Shown: positions 55,368-64,000 of the stretch, one piece after another
Layout: the number at the start of each line of letters is the position of its first letter
How positions within the stretch are numbered: position 1 is the first letter of the stretch
Origin: Paraperlucidibaca baekdonensis
GTDB lineage: Bacteria > Pseudomonadota > Gammaproteobacteria > Pseudomonadales > Moraxellaceae
Direction of reading: 5' to 3'
Assembly (NCBI RefSeq): GCF_003387535.1
Contig: NZ_QUNR01000001.1
Location: 744,001-808,000, forward strand
Length of the DNA: 64,000 bases
Notes under the pieces: model-generated
What the model saw: only the letters and a program-made list of their open reading frames with translations
Databases searched by the model: none
Told to the model about the DNA's origin: nothing
Made by a program: the position numbers and the translations under genes

Positions 55368-56318
55368 ATGGATATCAAGCTCGCCAATCCCCGCGGTTTT
55401 TGCGCCGGTGTCGACCGCGCCATCGAGATCGTCAATCGTGCACTGGAGGTCTTTGGTCGCCCAATTTATGTGCGCCACGAAGTCGTTCATAACAAATTTG
55501 TGGTCGATGATTTGCGCGAGCGCGGCGCGGTATTTGTCGATGAGCTTGAGCAAGTCCCCGATGACGCCATCGTGATTTTTTCTGCGCACGGTGTGTCAAA
55601 AGCCGTGCAAGATGAAGCCAGTGCCCGTGGTCTGAAAGTCTTCGATGCCACCTGTCCATTAGTCACCAAAGTGCATATGGAGGTTGCGCGCTATGCCCGC
55701 ACCGGCACCGAGGCGATTCTCATTGGCCACGCGGGGCATCCCGAAGTGGAAGGCACCATGGGTCAGTACGACAAGGGCAATGGCGGCGCTATTTATTTGG
55801 TCGAAGATGAGGCCGATGTCGCGAAATTGCAGGTCAACAACCCTGAAAACTTAGCTTTTGTTACGCAAACCACGCTCTCGGTCGATGATACCGCGCGTGT
55901 CATCGATGCTTTGCGCGCGCAGTTCCCGCAGATTCAAGGCCCACGTAAAGATGATATTTGCTACGCCACGCAAAATCGCCAAGACGCCGTGAAAACGCTG
56001 GCTGAGCAATGCCAAGTGGTGCTGGTCGTGGGCTCGCCAAACTCTTCGAACTCCAACCGACTGCGTGAGTTGGCCGAGCGTATTGGCGCCCGCGCGTATT
56101 TGGTCGATAACGCCGAGCAGATCAATAAGTCCTGGCTCGATGGCGTTGGCGCTGTGGGCGTGACCGCCGGGGCGTCGGCGCCGGAAGTGCTGATTCGCCA
56201 AGTCATTGATCGTTTGGGCGAATGGGGCGGTGCCAAGCCGCTCGAGCTCGATGGCCGCCCTGAGAATGTCGTGTTTTCGATGCCCAAAGAGCTACGTATT
56301 CCCATCAAAGCCGTGTGA
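55368..56318 (+). CDS. ispH: 4-hydroxy-3-methylbut-2-enyl diphosphate reductase
   Basis: Last step of the MEP isoprenoid pathway, a [4Fe-4S] enzyme yielding IPP and DMAPP. The 316 residues carry the cluster cysteines in [12 protein letters not shown] (Cys12), [11 protein letters not shown] (about 96) and [10 protein letters not shown] (about 198), and the [13 protein letters not shown] motif. I chose MDIKLANP with GGAG upstream rather than the ATG 17 codons earlier. Confidence 0.97.
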   Translation: MDIKLANPRGFCAGVDRAIEIVNRALEVFGRPIYVRHEVVHNKFVVDDLRERGAVFVDELEQVPDDAIVIFSAHGVSKAVQDEASARGLKVFDATCPLVTKVHMEVARYARTGTEAILIGHAGHPEVEGTMGQYDKGNGGAIYLVEDEADVAKLQVNNPENLAFVTQTTLSVDDTARVIDALRAQFPQIQGPRKDDICYATQNRQDAVKTLAEQCQVVLVVGSPNSSNSNRLRELAERIGARAYLVDNAEQINKSWLDGVGAVGVTAGASAPEVLIRQVIDRLGEWGGAKPLELDGRPENVVFSMPKELRIPIKAV

Positions 56319-56406
56319 TTTTCCACGCGCGCCCTAGCAATCGCGAAAATCTTTGCCACCCTTTAGGTAGGCGTGCACATGGTGTTGCACGGCGGAGGGA
56401 GGCGCG

Positions 56407-56901
56407 ATGGCGAGCCGGCGATATCCTGCGCGCAGATGGCAGCAGCGTGGCTTGGGTCTGCCCGAGACGCTGATTGCCTTTACGCTCATGCTGGTGGCGC
56501 TCACCGGACTGTTAGCAGCGCATCAGCAGGCCAAGCTTATTCAGCGCGATGCCAGTCAGCGGCTGCAAGCGATTGTTGCGTTGCGCGAATTATCGCTGCG
56601 TTGGCAGCTCAATGGCGCGTCGACAAATCACTACCGTGCGGCTATTGCTCAGGGCTTAGCTGCTGCTGGCGATGACTTTCGCTGCACACAAGCGGCTTGC
56701 TCCGCAGCTGCGCGCGCGCAAGCCGATGTGGCCTGGGTGGCCGCCATGCTTAAGGGCCTATCTCGCGCGCAGTGGCGCATTCATCCCTGCCGTGAATGGT
56801 TGGCGGATTGCCTGTGGTTGGGCTGGGGGCGAACCACCTGCAATGGTCAGCGCACGCCGCGGCGCACAGAGCGCTGCATGCAATGGCTATTGCCGCCATG
56901 A
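56407..56901 (+). CDS. pilV: Minor pilin PilV-like (GspI type)
   Basis: Type IV pilus minor pilin-like protein of 164 residues. A basic leader is followed by a prepilin peptidase site, RG/LGLPETLIAFTLMLVAL, with Glu at +5. Six cysteines in the C-terminal part could form disulphides. A GGAGGGAGG ribosome binding site precedes the ATG. Position right after ispH equals that of the P. aeruginosa pilus cluster, on which the PilV name rests; sequence alone supports only a GspI/PilV-type pseudopilin. Confidence 0.75.
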   Translation: MASRRYPARRWQQRGLGLPETLIAFTLMLVALTGLLAAHQQAKLIQRDASQRLQAIVALRELSLRWQLNGASTNHYRAAIAQGLAAAGDDFRCTQAACSAAARAQADVAWVAAMLKGLSRAQWRIHPCREWLADCLWLGWGRTTCNGQRTPRRTERCMQWLLPP

Positions 56902-57680
56902 GGCGCTCGCGGCGAGTTAGCCAGCGTGGCATTGCCATTGCCGAATGGGCATTGGCAGCCGTGCTTGGTGCCTTGGTGTTGGCGGCAGCATTAGCTTGGG
57001 TGCAAAGCAGCCTCGTACTTGCCATGTCGCAGCGTGTGCCGGCGCAGCTGCAAGAAGCAAGTTATTGGTTGATGCAACGCCTCGAGCGCATGGTTAGCAC
57101 GGCGGGTGCTGGCGGCGTGCACCCTTTGGGGCTCGATGATCCGGCGTTATCGGCTTGGTGGCCGACAACGCAGGCCGATACCGGGCGCGTGCCGAGCGAT
57201 CAACTCCTGCTGCAACGTCGAGTTCTGGATGAGCGTGATGATTTCGATTGCGAGGGTCGCCGTACGGCGCTTGGCGCACGTCAAATTAGCCGATTATTTT
57301 TGCGTCGTGAAAGCGTCTCGCCATTGTGGGCCTTGGCTTGTGACGCCGGCTACTGTGATAGCTCTGGTTGTCATGCTCTGGGCGATGCCGGCATTGTCTT
57401 GATGTCGGGTGTCAGCGCTATTCATTGGTCGATCCTCGCGCAAGGGTCAGCAAACAGTCCATTAGTCGCGTCTGAGTGGGACTCGGTGGATGCCTTGACG
57501 GGCGTCATAACACCTGTTGGTTTGCGAGCAGCTATCTGGACAACCAGCGACACCGAGTTTTCGCGGGATCGGCGTTGGGCTGCGCCACCGACTTGGCAGG
57601 GACCGGCCATCGAACCGCTGCGCGAACGTCGCGCGCAACACACGCTGACAATGACCTGGATGCTCAATCATGTGCCCTAG
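56898..57680 (+). CDS. pilW: Minor pilin PilW-like (GspJ type)
   Basis: A 260-residue prepilin-like protein with leader MRRSRRVSQRG and mature start IAIAEWALAAVLGALVLAA, Glu at +5. Size and the central domain (YWLMQRLERMVSTAGAGG) fit PilW/GspJ, the second member of the priming complex. I chose the ATG that overlaps the pilV stop (ATGA). It overlaps pilX by 11 bases, so all four pilin genes are tightly coupled. Confidence 0.75.
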   Translation: MRRSRRVSQRGIAIAEWALAAVLGALVLAAALAWVQSSLVLAMSQRVPAQLQEASYWLMQRLERMVSTAGAGGVHPLGLDDPALSAWWPTTQADTGRVPSDQLLLQRRVLDERDDFDCEGRRTALGARQISRLFLRRESVSPLWALACDAGYCDSSGCHALGDAGIVLMSGVSAIHWSILAQGSANSPLVASEWDSVDALTGVITPVGLRAAIWTTSDTEFSRDRRWAAPPTWQGPAIEPLRERRAQHTLTMTWMLNHVP

Positions 57681-58143
57681 GCGGCAGCAGGCTGGTCATG
57701 TGTTATGGCTGGTGGTGGTTATTTTAGGCAGCCTTGCGCAGTTGGCTATTTTTAGTATTCAACAGGGCGCAGCCAGCGGCTTATCGGTGCAGCGCATAGA
57801 GGCGTATTGGCAGCGTGAGCTCTTGGTTGAGCACATTGCCGAGCACTTGCAGCGCTTGCCATTGCTGCGTGTATCCGCGGCAGATGAGCAAGCACTGTGG
57901 CATCCGCTAAGCACGCTGATTCGCAGCGCCTGCGACGACAACTCGCGAAATGCCTTCACCCAAACACCTTGCATTGATGCCGCCAAGGCGCGATGGGCAT
58001 GGCGTTTGACACCAGTGGGCGAGCCTGTGGCGACCTGGCCGGGGCTCATCACGCAGCGTTACCAGTTAGCTATTCAGGCAACGAGTGCCGGCGATCGCGT
58101 CAGTCGCTGGCAATACACATACGAGCAACGGAGTTTGCCATGA
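57670..58143 (+). CDS. pilX: Minor pilin PilX-like (GspK type)
   Basis: A 157-residue protein with N-terminus RQQAGHVLWLVVVILGSLAQ. It has the basic residues and Gly of a prepilin leader but no Glu at +5, as in PilX/GspK tip proteins. The rest has paired cysteines (near 92 and 105). Smaller than P. aeruginosa PilX (about 195). Assignment rests on the helix pattern and order V-W-X. Confidence 0.65.
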   Translation: MCPRRQQAGHVLWLVVVILGSLAQLAIFSIQQGAASGLSVQRIEAYWQRELLVEHIAEHLQRLPLLRVSAADEQALWHPLSTLIRSACDDNSRNAFTQTPCIDAAKARWAWRLTPVGEPVATWPGLITQRYQLAIQATSAGDRVSRWQYTYEQRSLP

Positions 58144-58721
58144 CACATTGGCCACGGGTGACCATGCAGCGCGGTGCGTTGTTGAGCGAATGGCTTATCG
58201 CACTCGTACTCACAGGTATTATGCTTAGCGCGGGATTTGCATGGGCTGGTTCGTGGCAGCGGCAGCAACAGGCGCGACAATGGACGGCAAGTTGGGTGCT
58301 GGCCATGGAGCAATTGCGCCAGCGAGCATTGCATAGTCGGCGGGCCTGGGTGATTTGCGCCAGTGCCGATGGCCGTCAATGTCAGTCGGAGTGGCGCGCG
58401 GCTTGGCTGGTGTTTCACGACAATAACGCCGACGGTCAGCGCCAAGCGGGTGAGCGTGTGCTCAGCATGACGCCTGATATTCCGCCGTCATGGCGGGTTA
58501 TTTGGCGTAGTTTTCGCCGTCACGATTGGCATGTGTGGAGTGCGCAGGGCGATGCGGTGCTATCGAATGGCACGTTTACATTGTGCCCGCCGGTCGTCGA
58601 CGAAGCGGCCTTGCGGCAAGTCATTGTTAGCAAGTCCGGGCGCATGCGTATTCGCCGCCCGAGCCAAGAGCGCGCATCAGTGTTACGGTCGGCGCGGCAG
58701 GCGTGCGGGTGGCTTTCATGA
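58140..58721 (+). CDS. Minor pilin FimT/FimU-like (GspH type)
   Basis: A 193-residue prepilin-like protein: leader MTHWPRVTMQRG then ALLSEWLIALVLTGIMLSAG with Glu at +5. The segment WTASWVLAMEQLRQRALHSR and VFHDNNADGQRQAGERVL is typical of FimT/GspH proteins. It starts at the ATG overlapping the pilX stop. In Pseudomonas the fimT/fimU genes come first in the cluster; here the GspH-type gene is last. Confidence 0.75.
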   Translation: MTHWPRVTMQRGALLSEWLIALVLTGIMLSAGFAWAGSWQRQQQARQWTASWVLAMEQLRQRALHSRRAWVICASADGRQCQSEWRAAWLVFHDNNADGQRQAGERVLSMTPDIPPSWRVIWRSFRRHDWHVWSAQGDAVLSNGTFTLCPPVVDEAALRQVIVSKSGRMRIRRPSQERASVLRSARQACGWLS

Positions 58722-58731
58722 GAGGGTGAGT

Positions 58732-59820
58732 ATGCGAATAGTGGTGGTTGGGGCGGGCATTAATGGCCTATTGACGGCGCGCGAGTTAGCGCAGGCCAAC
58801 GTCGAGATTATGCTCTGTGACCAAGGTGATCTTGCCCAGCAGGCCTCATGGGCTGGCGGCGGTATTGTTTCGCCGTTATATCCTTGGCGCTACGCTCCCG
58901 CGGTCACGGCATTGTCGCGCTGGGCACAAGCCGCCTATCCGAACTTGCAGCGCGAGCTATATGACAGCGTCGGCATCGACAGTGAGCTGCTGACCTCAGG
59001 GCTGTTGTTTGTTAATCCCGATGATGCACGGGATGCCATGGTCTGGGCGCAGGCAAATCATGCCCGGGTTGAGCGGGTGGATCATGCGCATTTGCGTGAT
59101 CGTTGGCCGGGTTTGGCGCACGATGCCGACACCGGTGTGTTTTTTCCAGACATCGCGCAGATTAGAAATCCGCGCTTATTAAAGGCGCTGATTGCTGATT
59201 TGACCCGTCACAGTCATGTGCAATTGCGCCCACAAACAGCAGTCATAGCCATCGCCGGAGCGCGCGGCCACGCCTCGGCATCGGTTACGCTTGCTTCTGG
59301 CGAGCGCATTGAAGCGGATGCAATCGTTGTCTGTGCGGGTGCTTGGACGGCAAAGCTTCTGGCGCGATCAGCATTGCCTATCCGTCCTGTGCGCGGACAA
59401 ATGCTGCAGTATCAGGTCGCCCCCGGCAGCATTCCAAGCATGATTTTGCGTGATGGCCACTACCTCATTCCGCGTCAAGATGGCCTGGTGCTGTGTGGCT
59501 CGACGCTAGAAGAAACCGGCTTTGATGATCGCACCACCGCGCAAGCGCGCGAGCAATTAGAGGCTGTCGCCGCAACGCTGTGGCCAGGCCTCACCGCACA
59601 GCCGCCGGTGCGGCATTGGGCCGGCTTACGTCCGGGCTCCCCCAATGGAATTCCGTATATTGGCGCTGTGCCAGAGCAGCCTGGGGTCTGGGTCAACGCC
59701 GGTCAGTATCGCAATGGTTTGGTACTGGCGCCTGCCTCGGCGGCGTTGATCAGTGACTTGGTGCTATCGCGTCAGCCACGTTTAGACCCGACAGCCTATG
59801 CACCGTTGGCGCCTGATTAG
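58732..59820 (+). CDS. thiO: Glycine oxidase ThiO-like FAD enzyme
   Basis: FAD-dependent amine oxidase of 362 residues, expected to make iminoglycine for thiamine thiazole synthesis. The dinucleotide-binding motif VVGAGINGLLTARELA is at 4-19, followed by SWAGGGIVSPLYPW (about 41-54); the C-terminal AGLRPGSPNGIPYIG is family-typical. It starts ten bases after the last pilin gene, possibly co-transcribed. thiO next to the pilin cluster is also seen in Pseudomonas. No other thiamine gene is in the window. Confidence 0.88.
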   Translation: MRIVVVGAGINGLLTARELAQANVEIMLCDQGDLAQQASWAGGGIVSPLYPWRYAPAVTALSRWAQAAYPNLQRELYDSVGIDSELLTSGLLFVNPDDARDAMVWAQANHARVERVDHAHLRDRWPGLAHDADTGVFFPDIAQIRNPRLLKALIADLTRHSHVQLRPQTAVIAIAGARGHASASVTLASGERIEADAIVVCAGAWTAKLLARSALPIRPVRGQMLQYQVAPGSIPSMILRDGHYLIPRQDGLVLCGSTLEETGFDDRTTAQAREQLEAVAATLWPGLTAQPPVRHWAGLRPGSPNGIPYIGAVPEQPGVWVNAGQYRNGLVLAPASAALISDLVLSRQPRLDPTAYAPLAPD

Positions 59821-59827
59821 CGCGCGT

Positions 59828-60103
59828 TTAACGGTCTTTGGGATTGGCTTCTAACCAGGCATCGCGGTGCTCATCGGAGCAGAAATAGTGGCCGCTCGAG
59901 CGCGTGCTTTCACCCTCGGGCAAATGCACTTGGCATTGTGCGCAACGCTGCATGGGCAGGCTCTGATTGCCTGCCTCTGGGCGCGAGTCTGATGACGTTG
60001 CGTCGCGTTCTGCGGGTTTGTCGAGCGCCAAAAAGCGGCGAATATAGCGATAGGCCAGCCAACCCAAGGCCAATAAAATAATGAGACGAATAATGCCCAA
60101 CAT
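59828..60103 (-). CDS. PP0621-family small membrane protein with zinc-finger-like motif
   Basis: A 91-residue protein with one N-terminal helix (about 3-19), a polar linker and a C-terminal cysteine motif, RCAQCQVHLPEGES...YFCSDEH, likely binding zinc. This fits the PP0621 family of unknown function. AAGGA upstream supports the ATG of MLGIIRL. It is divergent from nadE and convergent with thiO. Confidence 0.75.
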   Translation of the reverse strand: MLGIIRLIILLALGWLAYRYIRRFLALDKPAERDATSSDSRPEAGNQSLPMQRCAQCQVHLPEGESTRSSGHYFCSDEHRDAWLEANPKDR

Positions 60104-60177
60104 GCGAGATTCCTTCTGCCAATGCGCGTACTCGACTATCCTAGGCAACTTCGTGCCAACTGCAAACTGATATTGTT

Positions 60178-61833
60178 ATGTCTCAAGTATTAAGCCATGC
60201 CTCATTGCGCTTCGCGCTCGCTCAGCTCGACTTCCTAGTCGGCGATATTGCTGGTAACACCGCACAAATGATGGCGCAGGCGATTCATGCCCGCGACCAG
60301 CTTCACGCTAACGTCATTATTTTTCCCGAGCTCAGCCTCACCGGCTATCCGCCTGAGGACTTGCTGTTGCGGCCCAGTTTGTCTGCGCGCGTGACGGATG
60401 CCATTGAGCAGCTGCGCAGTGTGCATGGCATCACGATGGTTTTTGGCTTGCCGGAGCGCGGCCCATCAGGCCTTGAGAATGCCGCCTGGGTGTTGCGTGA
60501 TGGTGAGCGCATAGCGCGTTACGTGAAGCACAAGTTACCCAACCATGAAGTATTTGATGAGCGCCGGTATTTTGTCGCCGGCCACGACGCCTGCGTCTTT
60601 GATTGTCACGGATTACGCATTGGCCTGACTATTTGCGAGGATATTTGGCATCCTGAGCCGGCACGTGCTGCCAAGGCTGCTGGCGCAGAGCTACTCATCA
60701 ACCTGAATGCCTCACCGTTTCATGTGGGTAAAGCGCAGGAGCGCCTCGCCGTAGTGGCCGAGCGCGCGCGCGAGCTGAGCCTGCCGGTGTTGTACTGCAA
60801 TGTGGTGGGCGGCCAAGATGAGCTGGTCTTCGACGGTGGCTCATTTGCGCTGCAGGCTTCGGGTGATCTGGCCATGCAAGCGCCGCAATTTGAAGCGGGC
60901 ATATATGTGGTCGATATCGATCTGGCCAGTCGTCAGCTATTGGCAACAACACAGGCTCAATTGCCCGATACACCGGCCTCGATTTATCAGGCGCTGGTGC
61001 TTGCGTTGCGCGATTACGTCACAAAAAGTGGATTTAAAGGTGTGGTTTTGGGCTTGTCTGGCGGCATCGATTCGGCGCTGACATTAGCCATTGCCGTGGA
61101 TGCGCTCGGCGCTGAGCGTGTGCGAGCCGTGATGATGCCGTATCACTATACCGCCGACATCAGTCGCCACGACGCCGCTGAGCAAGCAGCACGCTTGGGT
61201 GTGCATTACAGCAGCTTGCCCATTGCGGCGATGGTCGAGGCCTTTAGTAGCACCCTCAGCGATACATTTTCAGGTCTAGGTCGCGATACCACCGAAGAAA
61301 ATTTGCAGGCGCGCACGCGTGGTGTTCTGCTCATGGCCATCTCAAATAAGCTCGGTTATTTGGTCTTACCGACCGGCAATAAGTCGGAGATGTCGGTGGG
61401 GTATTGCACGCTGTATGGCGACATGGCGGGTGGTTTCGCCGTTATTAAAGACGTACCAAAAGTCATGGTGTTTGAGCTGTGTCGTTGGCGTAATGCCCAA
61501 GCTACGGCTGCCGGTGAGGCCGAGATTGTGCCGACACGGGTAATCGATCGGCCACCGTCGGCGGAGCTGGCACCGGATCAAAAAGACGAAGATTCTCTGC
61601 CGCCTTATCCCGTGCTCGATGAGATTTTGCGTCGCTATGTTGAGTGCGATGAAAGTGCCCACGACATCATTGCCGCCGGTTTTGAGGCCGAGCAGGTGCG
61701 CCATGTGCTGCGCTTAGTTGATATTAATGAGTACAAACGTCGGCAAGCGGCCGTCGGGCCGCGCATTAGTCGGCGCGGCTTTGGCAAAGATCGGCGCTAC
61801 CCCATCGTTAATGGCTGGACAATTGGCAAATAA
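60178..61833 (+). CDS. nadE: Glutamine-dependent NAD+ synthetase
   Basis: Last step of NAD synthesis, amidating nicotinate adenine dinucleotide with glutamine nitrogen. The 551 residues comprise an N-terminal nitrilase-type glutaminase domain with the Glu (FPELSLTGYPPEDL), Lys (VKHKLPNHEVFDERR) and Cys (LTICEDIWHPEPA) triad, and a C-terminal synthetase domain with the pyrophosphate loop LSGGIDSALT (about 294-303) and PTGNKSEMSVGYCTLYGD. Complete and in normal order. Confidence 0.97.
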   Translation: MSQVLSHASLRFALAQLDFLVGDIAGNTAQMMAQAIHARDQLHANVIIFPELSLTGYPPEDLLLRPSLSARVTDAIEQLRSVHGITMVFGLPERGPSGLENAAWVLRDGERIARYVKHKLPNHEVFDERRYFVAGHDACVFDCHGLRIGLTICEDIWHPEPARAAKAAGAELLINLNASPFHVGKAQERLAVVAERARELSLPVLYCNVVGGQDELVFDGGSFALQASGDLAMQAPQFEAGIYVVDIDLASRQLLATTQAQLPDTPASIYQALVLALRDYVTKSGFKGVVLGLSGGIDSALTLAIAVDALGAERVRAVMMPYHYTADISRHDAAEQAARLGVHYSSLPIAAMVEAFSSTLSDTFSGLGRDTTEENLQARTRGVLLMAISNKLGYLVLPTGNKSEMSVGYCTLYGDMAGGFAVIKDVPKVMVFELCRWRNAQATAAGEAEIVPTRVIDRPPSAELAPDQKDEDSLPPYPVLDEILRRYVECDESAHDIIAAGFEAEQVRHVLRLVDINEYKRRQAAVGPRISRRGFGKDRRYPIVNGWTIGK

Positions 61834-61889
61834 TTTCGATGCGCCCTAGCGCCAGCGACACTGCATGACTACCTTTTAAATAGGTTGCT

Positions 61890-61905
61890 CTCGCAAGGAG
61901 GCGAG
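61890..61905 (+). promoter_or_regulatory. Hairpin with the ribosome binding site in its loop
   Basis: Arms CTCGC/GCGAG with loop AAGGAG, ending four bases before the ATG of the PilY1-like gene. The loop is the Shine-Dalgarno sequence itself, so folding could limit translation. Confidence 0.45.
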
Positions 61906-61909
61906 TGTC

Positions 61910-64000
61910 ATGCGGGTGTTCGTCTTGCTCGGTTGTTTGCTGGTAGGGGCTGGCGTGCGTGCTGATGCCCTGGCGCGTTTTTTTCCGGAGCCGCCAGCGC
62001 CTACTCCGGCGCTGTGGTGGGCCATCGATACCCGTTTGCCGCTAGCCATTGAGCCACTTCAGCAATGGTTTGACGGCACGGCACCGGGCCAGCCAGCGCA
62101 AAGCCTAAGGCCGCTACCCGCCGATGGCGTTGGCATTGGTTTGCTTGCTGGTGTTCCAGATGCACAAGGGCAATGGGCGGTGCGCGAGTTGATGGCGCCG
62201 TGGCCGCTCAATCTCACGCGCGTATGGCCAAATGAAAGCCGCCATCGCCAAGTACACATAACGCAAGCGCAGTCAGTGGGTGAGCAAATAGTGCTGCAAC
62301 TGCCGCTGCCTGGCGAGGTCGTGCGTGATGTGCGCGCTGAACTTTGGCTGCCGCGCATGGGGCCGCCGCAAGGGCCTTATGCGGTGGATGTCACGCTGGC
62401 AGACAGCGCCAGCCAAGCGCTCGTGGCTATTGACAACGGCGACCATATCACCGTGTCATTGAGCGACTTAATGCAGCCGTGGCCGCTAGCGCAGGCTGCT
62501 GTGGCGACACTGACTGTGCGTGTGAGCAGCGACTCGCCATGGTCAATTGCGCCGATACAGGCGGCGCGACCGGCGCGTTGGCGGCTCAGTTGGGAGAGTC
62601 CATCGGCGGTCTTGAGTGGTCGAGCGCAATGGCAGCGCGTATTGCAGAGCTTGCTCATGCACAATGGCGCGCGCACACAATCTGTCGCGGATCTGCCCGC
62701 TAAGCTTCAGGCCCACGTGCAAGGTACGGCTGTGCCCAAAGAGACGGCGGTGATGTTTCGTCCGGCGCTGTTGCCGGAGGCGTGCGGTGGCCGTAACGGC
62801 CTGCTCATTGATGCATCAAGTGATACGCGTGCGGTGGCAATCACGCAGTGGTTAGATGCTACATTGCAAGGCCCCATGCAGCCGTATCGTGTGCAGGCGC
62901 GGCAGCATCAGGGCCAATTTTTAGGTGCCGATGTGCAATACGCTGCACCACGATTAGGGCGCGCGTTATGGCCTGGCGATCATGGCTTTATGCGCTGTCA
63001 GGCGCCGGCCGACTGTGATGACATCAGCGCCTATCAACCAACGCTACAGCAGCGGGCAAGATCGGCGTCGCACGCTGGTGTGACCTTGACCGATACCGCG
63101 TTGGGGCCGAATGACCAACTCTCCGTACGCGAGGCCACGGAGCCATCAATAAACGCCGTGGCGATAGGGCAGCCATTGCTGATTGATGCGGGTGCCGATC
63201 CAACATCTGCCACAGGGCGTGCACAGTTTTTGGCATGGTTGGCAGCCGATGCCACACTCTGGCTGCGCGATGGTGATGATGGCGAATTGCTTTGGCGCTG
63301 GCAGCCGAGCTCATGGCAGGCTTATCGCGACGCATTGCGCGATAAGTCGGCGAGCCAGCCTCAGTCGGTCAGCGCTGATGCCTTGCAGTTATGGCGCGGC
63401 GCCTCGGGCGAGCGCATTCTCTATGCGCTACAGGCCGGGCGGTTGATCGCTTTAGATCTACGCCAGCCTGAGCGGCCCATTGTATTAGCACTGACGCTTG
63501 ATGATGTAGTCGTCGATAGCCTGAGCATTTTGCCGTCTGTATCTGGATCAAATGCCCCACCGGAGTTGCTGCTGGGCGTGCATCCAGTCGATACGAGCAC
63601 GACACATGACATGGTGCATTTGCTGCAAATAAATGGCCGCACCGGTGAGCGTCGTTGGCAGGCCATTAGCCCAGCTGATGCGCCGCAGTGGCCTCAGCCA
63701 TGGTCGTTTATCACGTGGCAGCAACGTCTGCAGGCCTATGCGGTAGATCATTTAGGGCGTATATGGCGTCTTCGGGCGAACCAGTCCGATGCCCTGTTTG
63801 AGCCGCCAACCATCATTGCTGAGACCTCAGAAAATTCCGCAGCGGTGGCGCAGATCACAAGACCAGACCTTTCCATACAGCGCGATGCCAATGGGCGCGC
63901 TCGTGTTGCCTTAACGCTGGCCGGCCAGCACGTAGCCACAGACCCTGTGCATGTGTTCGCGTGGCTCGATGAGGATCGCGAGTCACCATTGCTACTGGCT
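61910..64000 (+). CDS. PilY1-like exported protein, partial (runs off window)
   Basis: Open for 697 codons without a stop to the window end. A signal peptide is clear (MRVFVLLGCLLVGAGVRA). The first half (about 20-430) is unrecognised. The C-terminal half reads like the PilY1 propeller: GELLWRWQPSSW (about 458) for the usual ElwafiP segment, ILYALQAGRLIALDLRQPE for the ALDvtdP strand, HLLQINGRTGERRW for the LyllDaxTGe strand, YAVDHLGRIWRL (about 610) for YAGDLxGNLWkF, and ITRPDL for the ITxxP motif. The calcium-site residues of PilY1 are not obvious. Tip adhesin of the pilus is the likely role; this is inference. Confidence 0.6.
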   Translation, partial: MRVFVLLGCLLVGAGVRADALARFFPEPPAPTPALWWAIDTRLPLAIEPLQQWFDGTAPGQPAQSLRPLPADGVGIGLLAGVPDAQGQWAVRELMAPWPLNLTRVWPNESRHRQVHITQAQSVGEQIVLQLPLPGEVVRDVRAELWLPRMGPPQGPYAVDVTLADSASQALVAIDNGDHITVSLSDLMQPWPLAQAAVATLTVRVSSDSPWSIAPIQAARPARWRLSWESPSAVLSGRAQWQRVLQSLLMHNGARTQSVADLPAKLQAHVQGTAVPKETAVMFRPALLPEACGGRNGLLIDASSDTRAVAITQWLDATLQGPMQPYRVQARQHQGQFLGADVQYAAPRLGRALWPGDHGFMRCQAPADCDDISAYQPTLQQRARSASHAGVTLTDTALGPNDQLSVREATEPSINAVAIGQPLLIDAGADPTSATGRAQFLAWLAADATLWLRDGDDGELLWRWQPSSWQAYRDALRDKSASQPQSVSADALQLWRGASGERILYALQAGRLIALDLRQPERPIVLALTLDDVVVDSLSILPSVSGSNAPPELLLGVHPVDTSTTHDMVHLLQINGRTGERRWQAISPADAPQWPQPWSFITWQQRLQAYAVDHLGRIWRLRANQSDALFEPPTIIAETSENSAAVAQITRPDLSIQRDANGRARVALTLAGQHVATDPVHVFAWLDEDRESPLLLA

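Noticed and set aside
56373-56390. GTGCA-N8-TGCAC inverted repeat before pilV as a sigma54 promoter or operator
   Set aside because: The GG/GC spacing does not fit a -24/-12 promoter, and short arms of this kind arise by chance.

Overview
The window looks like a piece of a gammaproteobacterial chromosome, closest in gene order to Pseudomonadales/Oceanospirillales-type genomes. Several blocks keep an order I recall from Pseudomonas: aroQ-accB-accC / prmA-DUF3426-dusB-fis / purH-purD; coxB-coxA-ctaG-coxC-DUF2909-SURF1-(CxxxC protein)-ctaA-ctaB; and rpsT / murJ-ribF-ileS-lspA-fkpB-ispH-minor pilins-thiO. Base composition is moderately GC rich and even. I see no insertion sequence, prophage, CRISPR array, rRNA or tRNA. 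The species cannot be named from this alone.

Layout. 0.1-2.1 kb: two overlapping genes of unknown function, one of them exported. 2.2-12.7 kb, all minus strand: malic enzyme, purine synthesis (purD, purH), Fis with DusB, a DUF3426 protein, PrmA, and the fatty acid/shikimate unit accC-accB-aroQ, divided by three intrinsic terminators. 13.1-20.9 kb: a caa3-type cytochrome c oxidase with its assembly and heme A synthesis genes. 21.0-23.4 kb: a cold-shock protein, a membrane protein fused to a second cold-shock domain, and an RhlB-type DEAD-box helicase. 23.5-25.6 kb: a two-part sodium:solute (acetate-type) symporter. 25.7-41.4 kb: a complete E. coli-like (type II) cellulose synthesis locus, bcsQABZC on plus and bcsEF on minus, with bcsG convergent to bcsC and preceded by a receiver-only response regulator.

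41.5-45.7 kb: ispB, rplU-rpmA-obgE-proB. 45.8-48.3 kb: a cytochrome P450, a small membrane protein behind a near-consensus FNR box, and an FNR/Anr-type oxygen sensor. 48.4-56.3 kb: rpsT, murJ, ribF, ileS, lspA, fkpB, ispH. 56.4-64.0 kb: four overlapping minor pilin genes, thiO, a small PP0621-like protein, nadE, and a large exported protein running off the window end whose C-terminal half resembles a degenerate PilY1 propeller.

Most of the window is housekeeping. The parts most worth a second look are: the membrane/cold-shock fusion with a structured leader, next to an RNA helicase; the receiver-bcsG pair; a BcsZ cellulase with Asn at the position of the catalytic Asp; the FNR box spaced exactly for class II activation of a tiny membrane protein beside fnr; the palindrome abutting the P450 promoter; and the displaced PilY1-like gene with its ribosome binding site in a hairpin loop.
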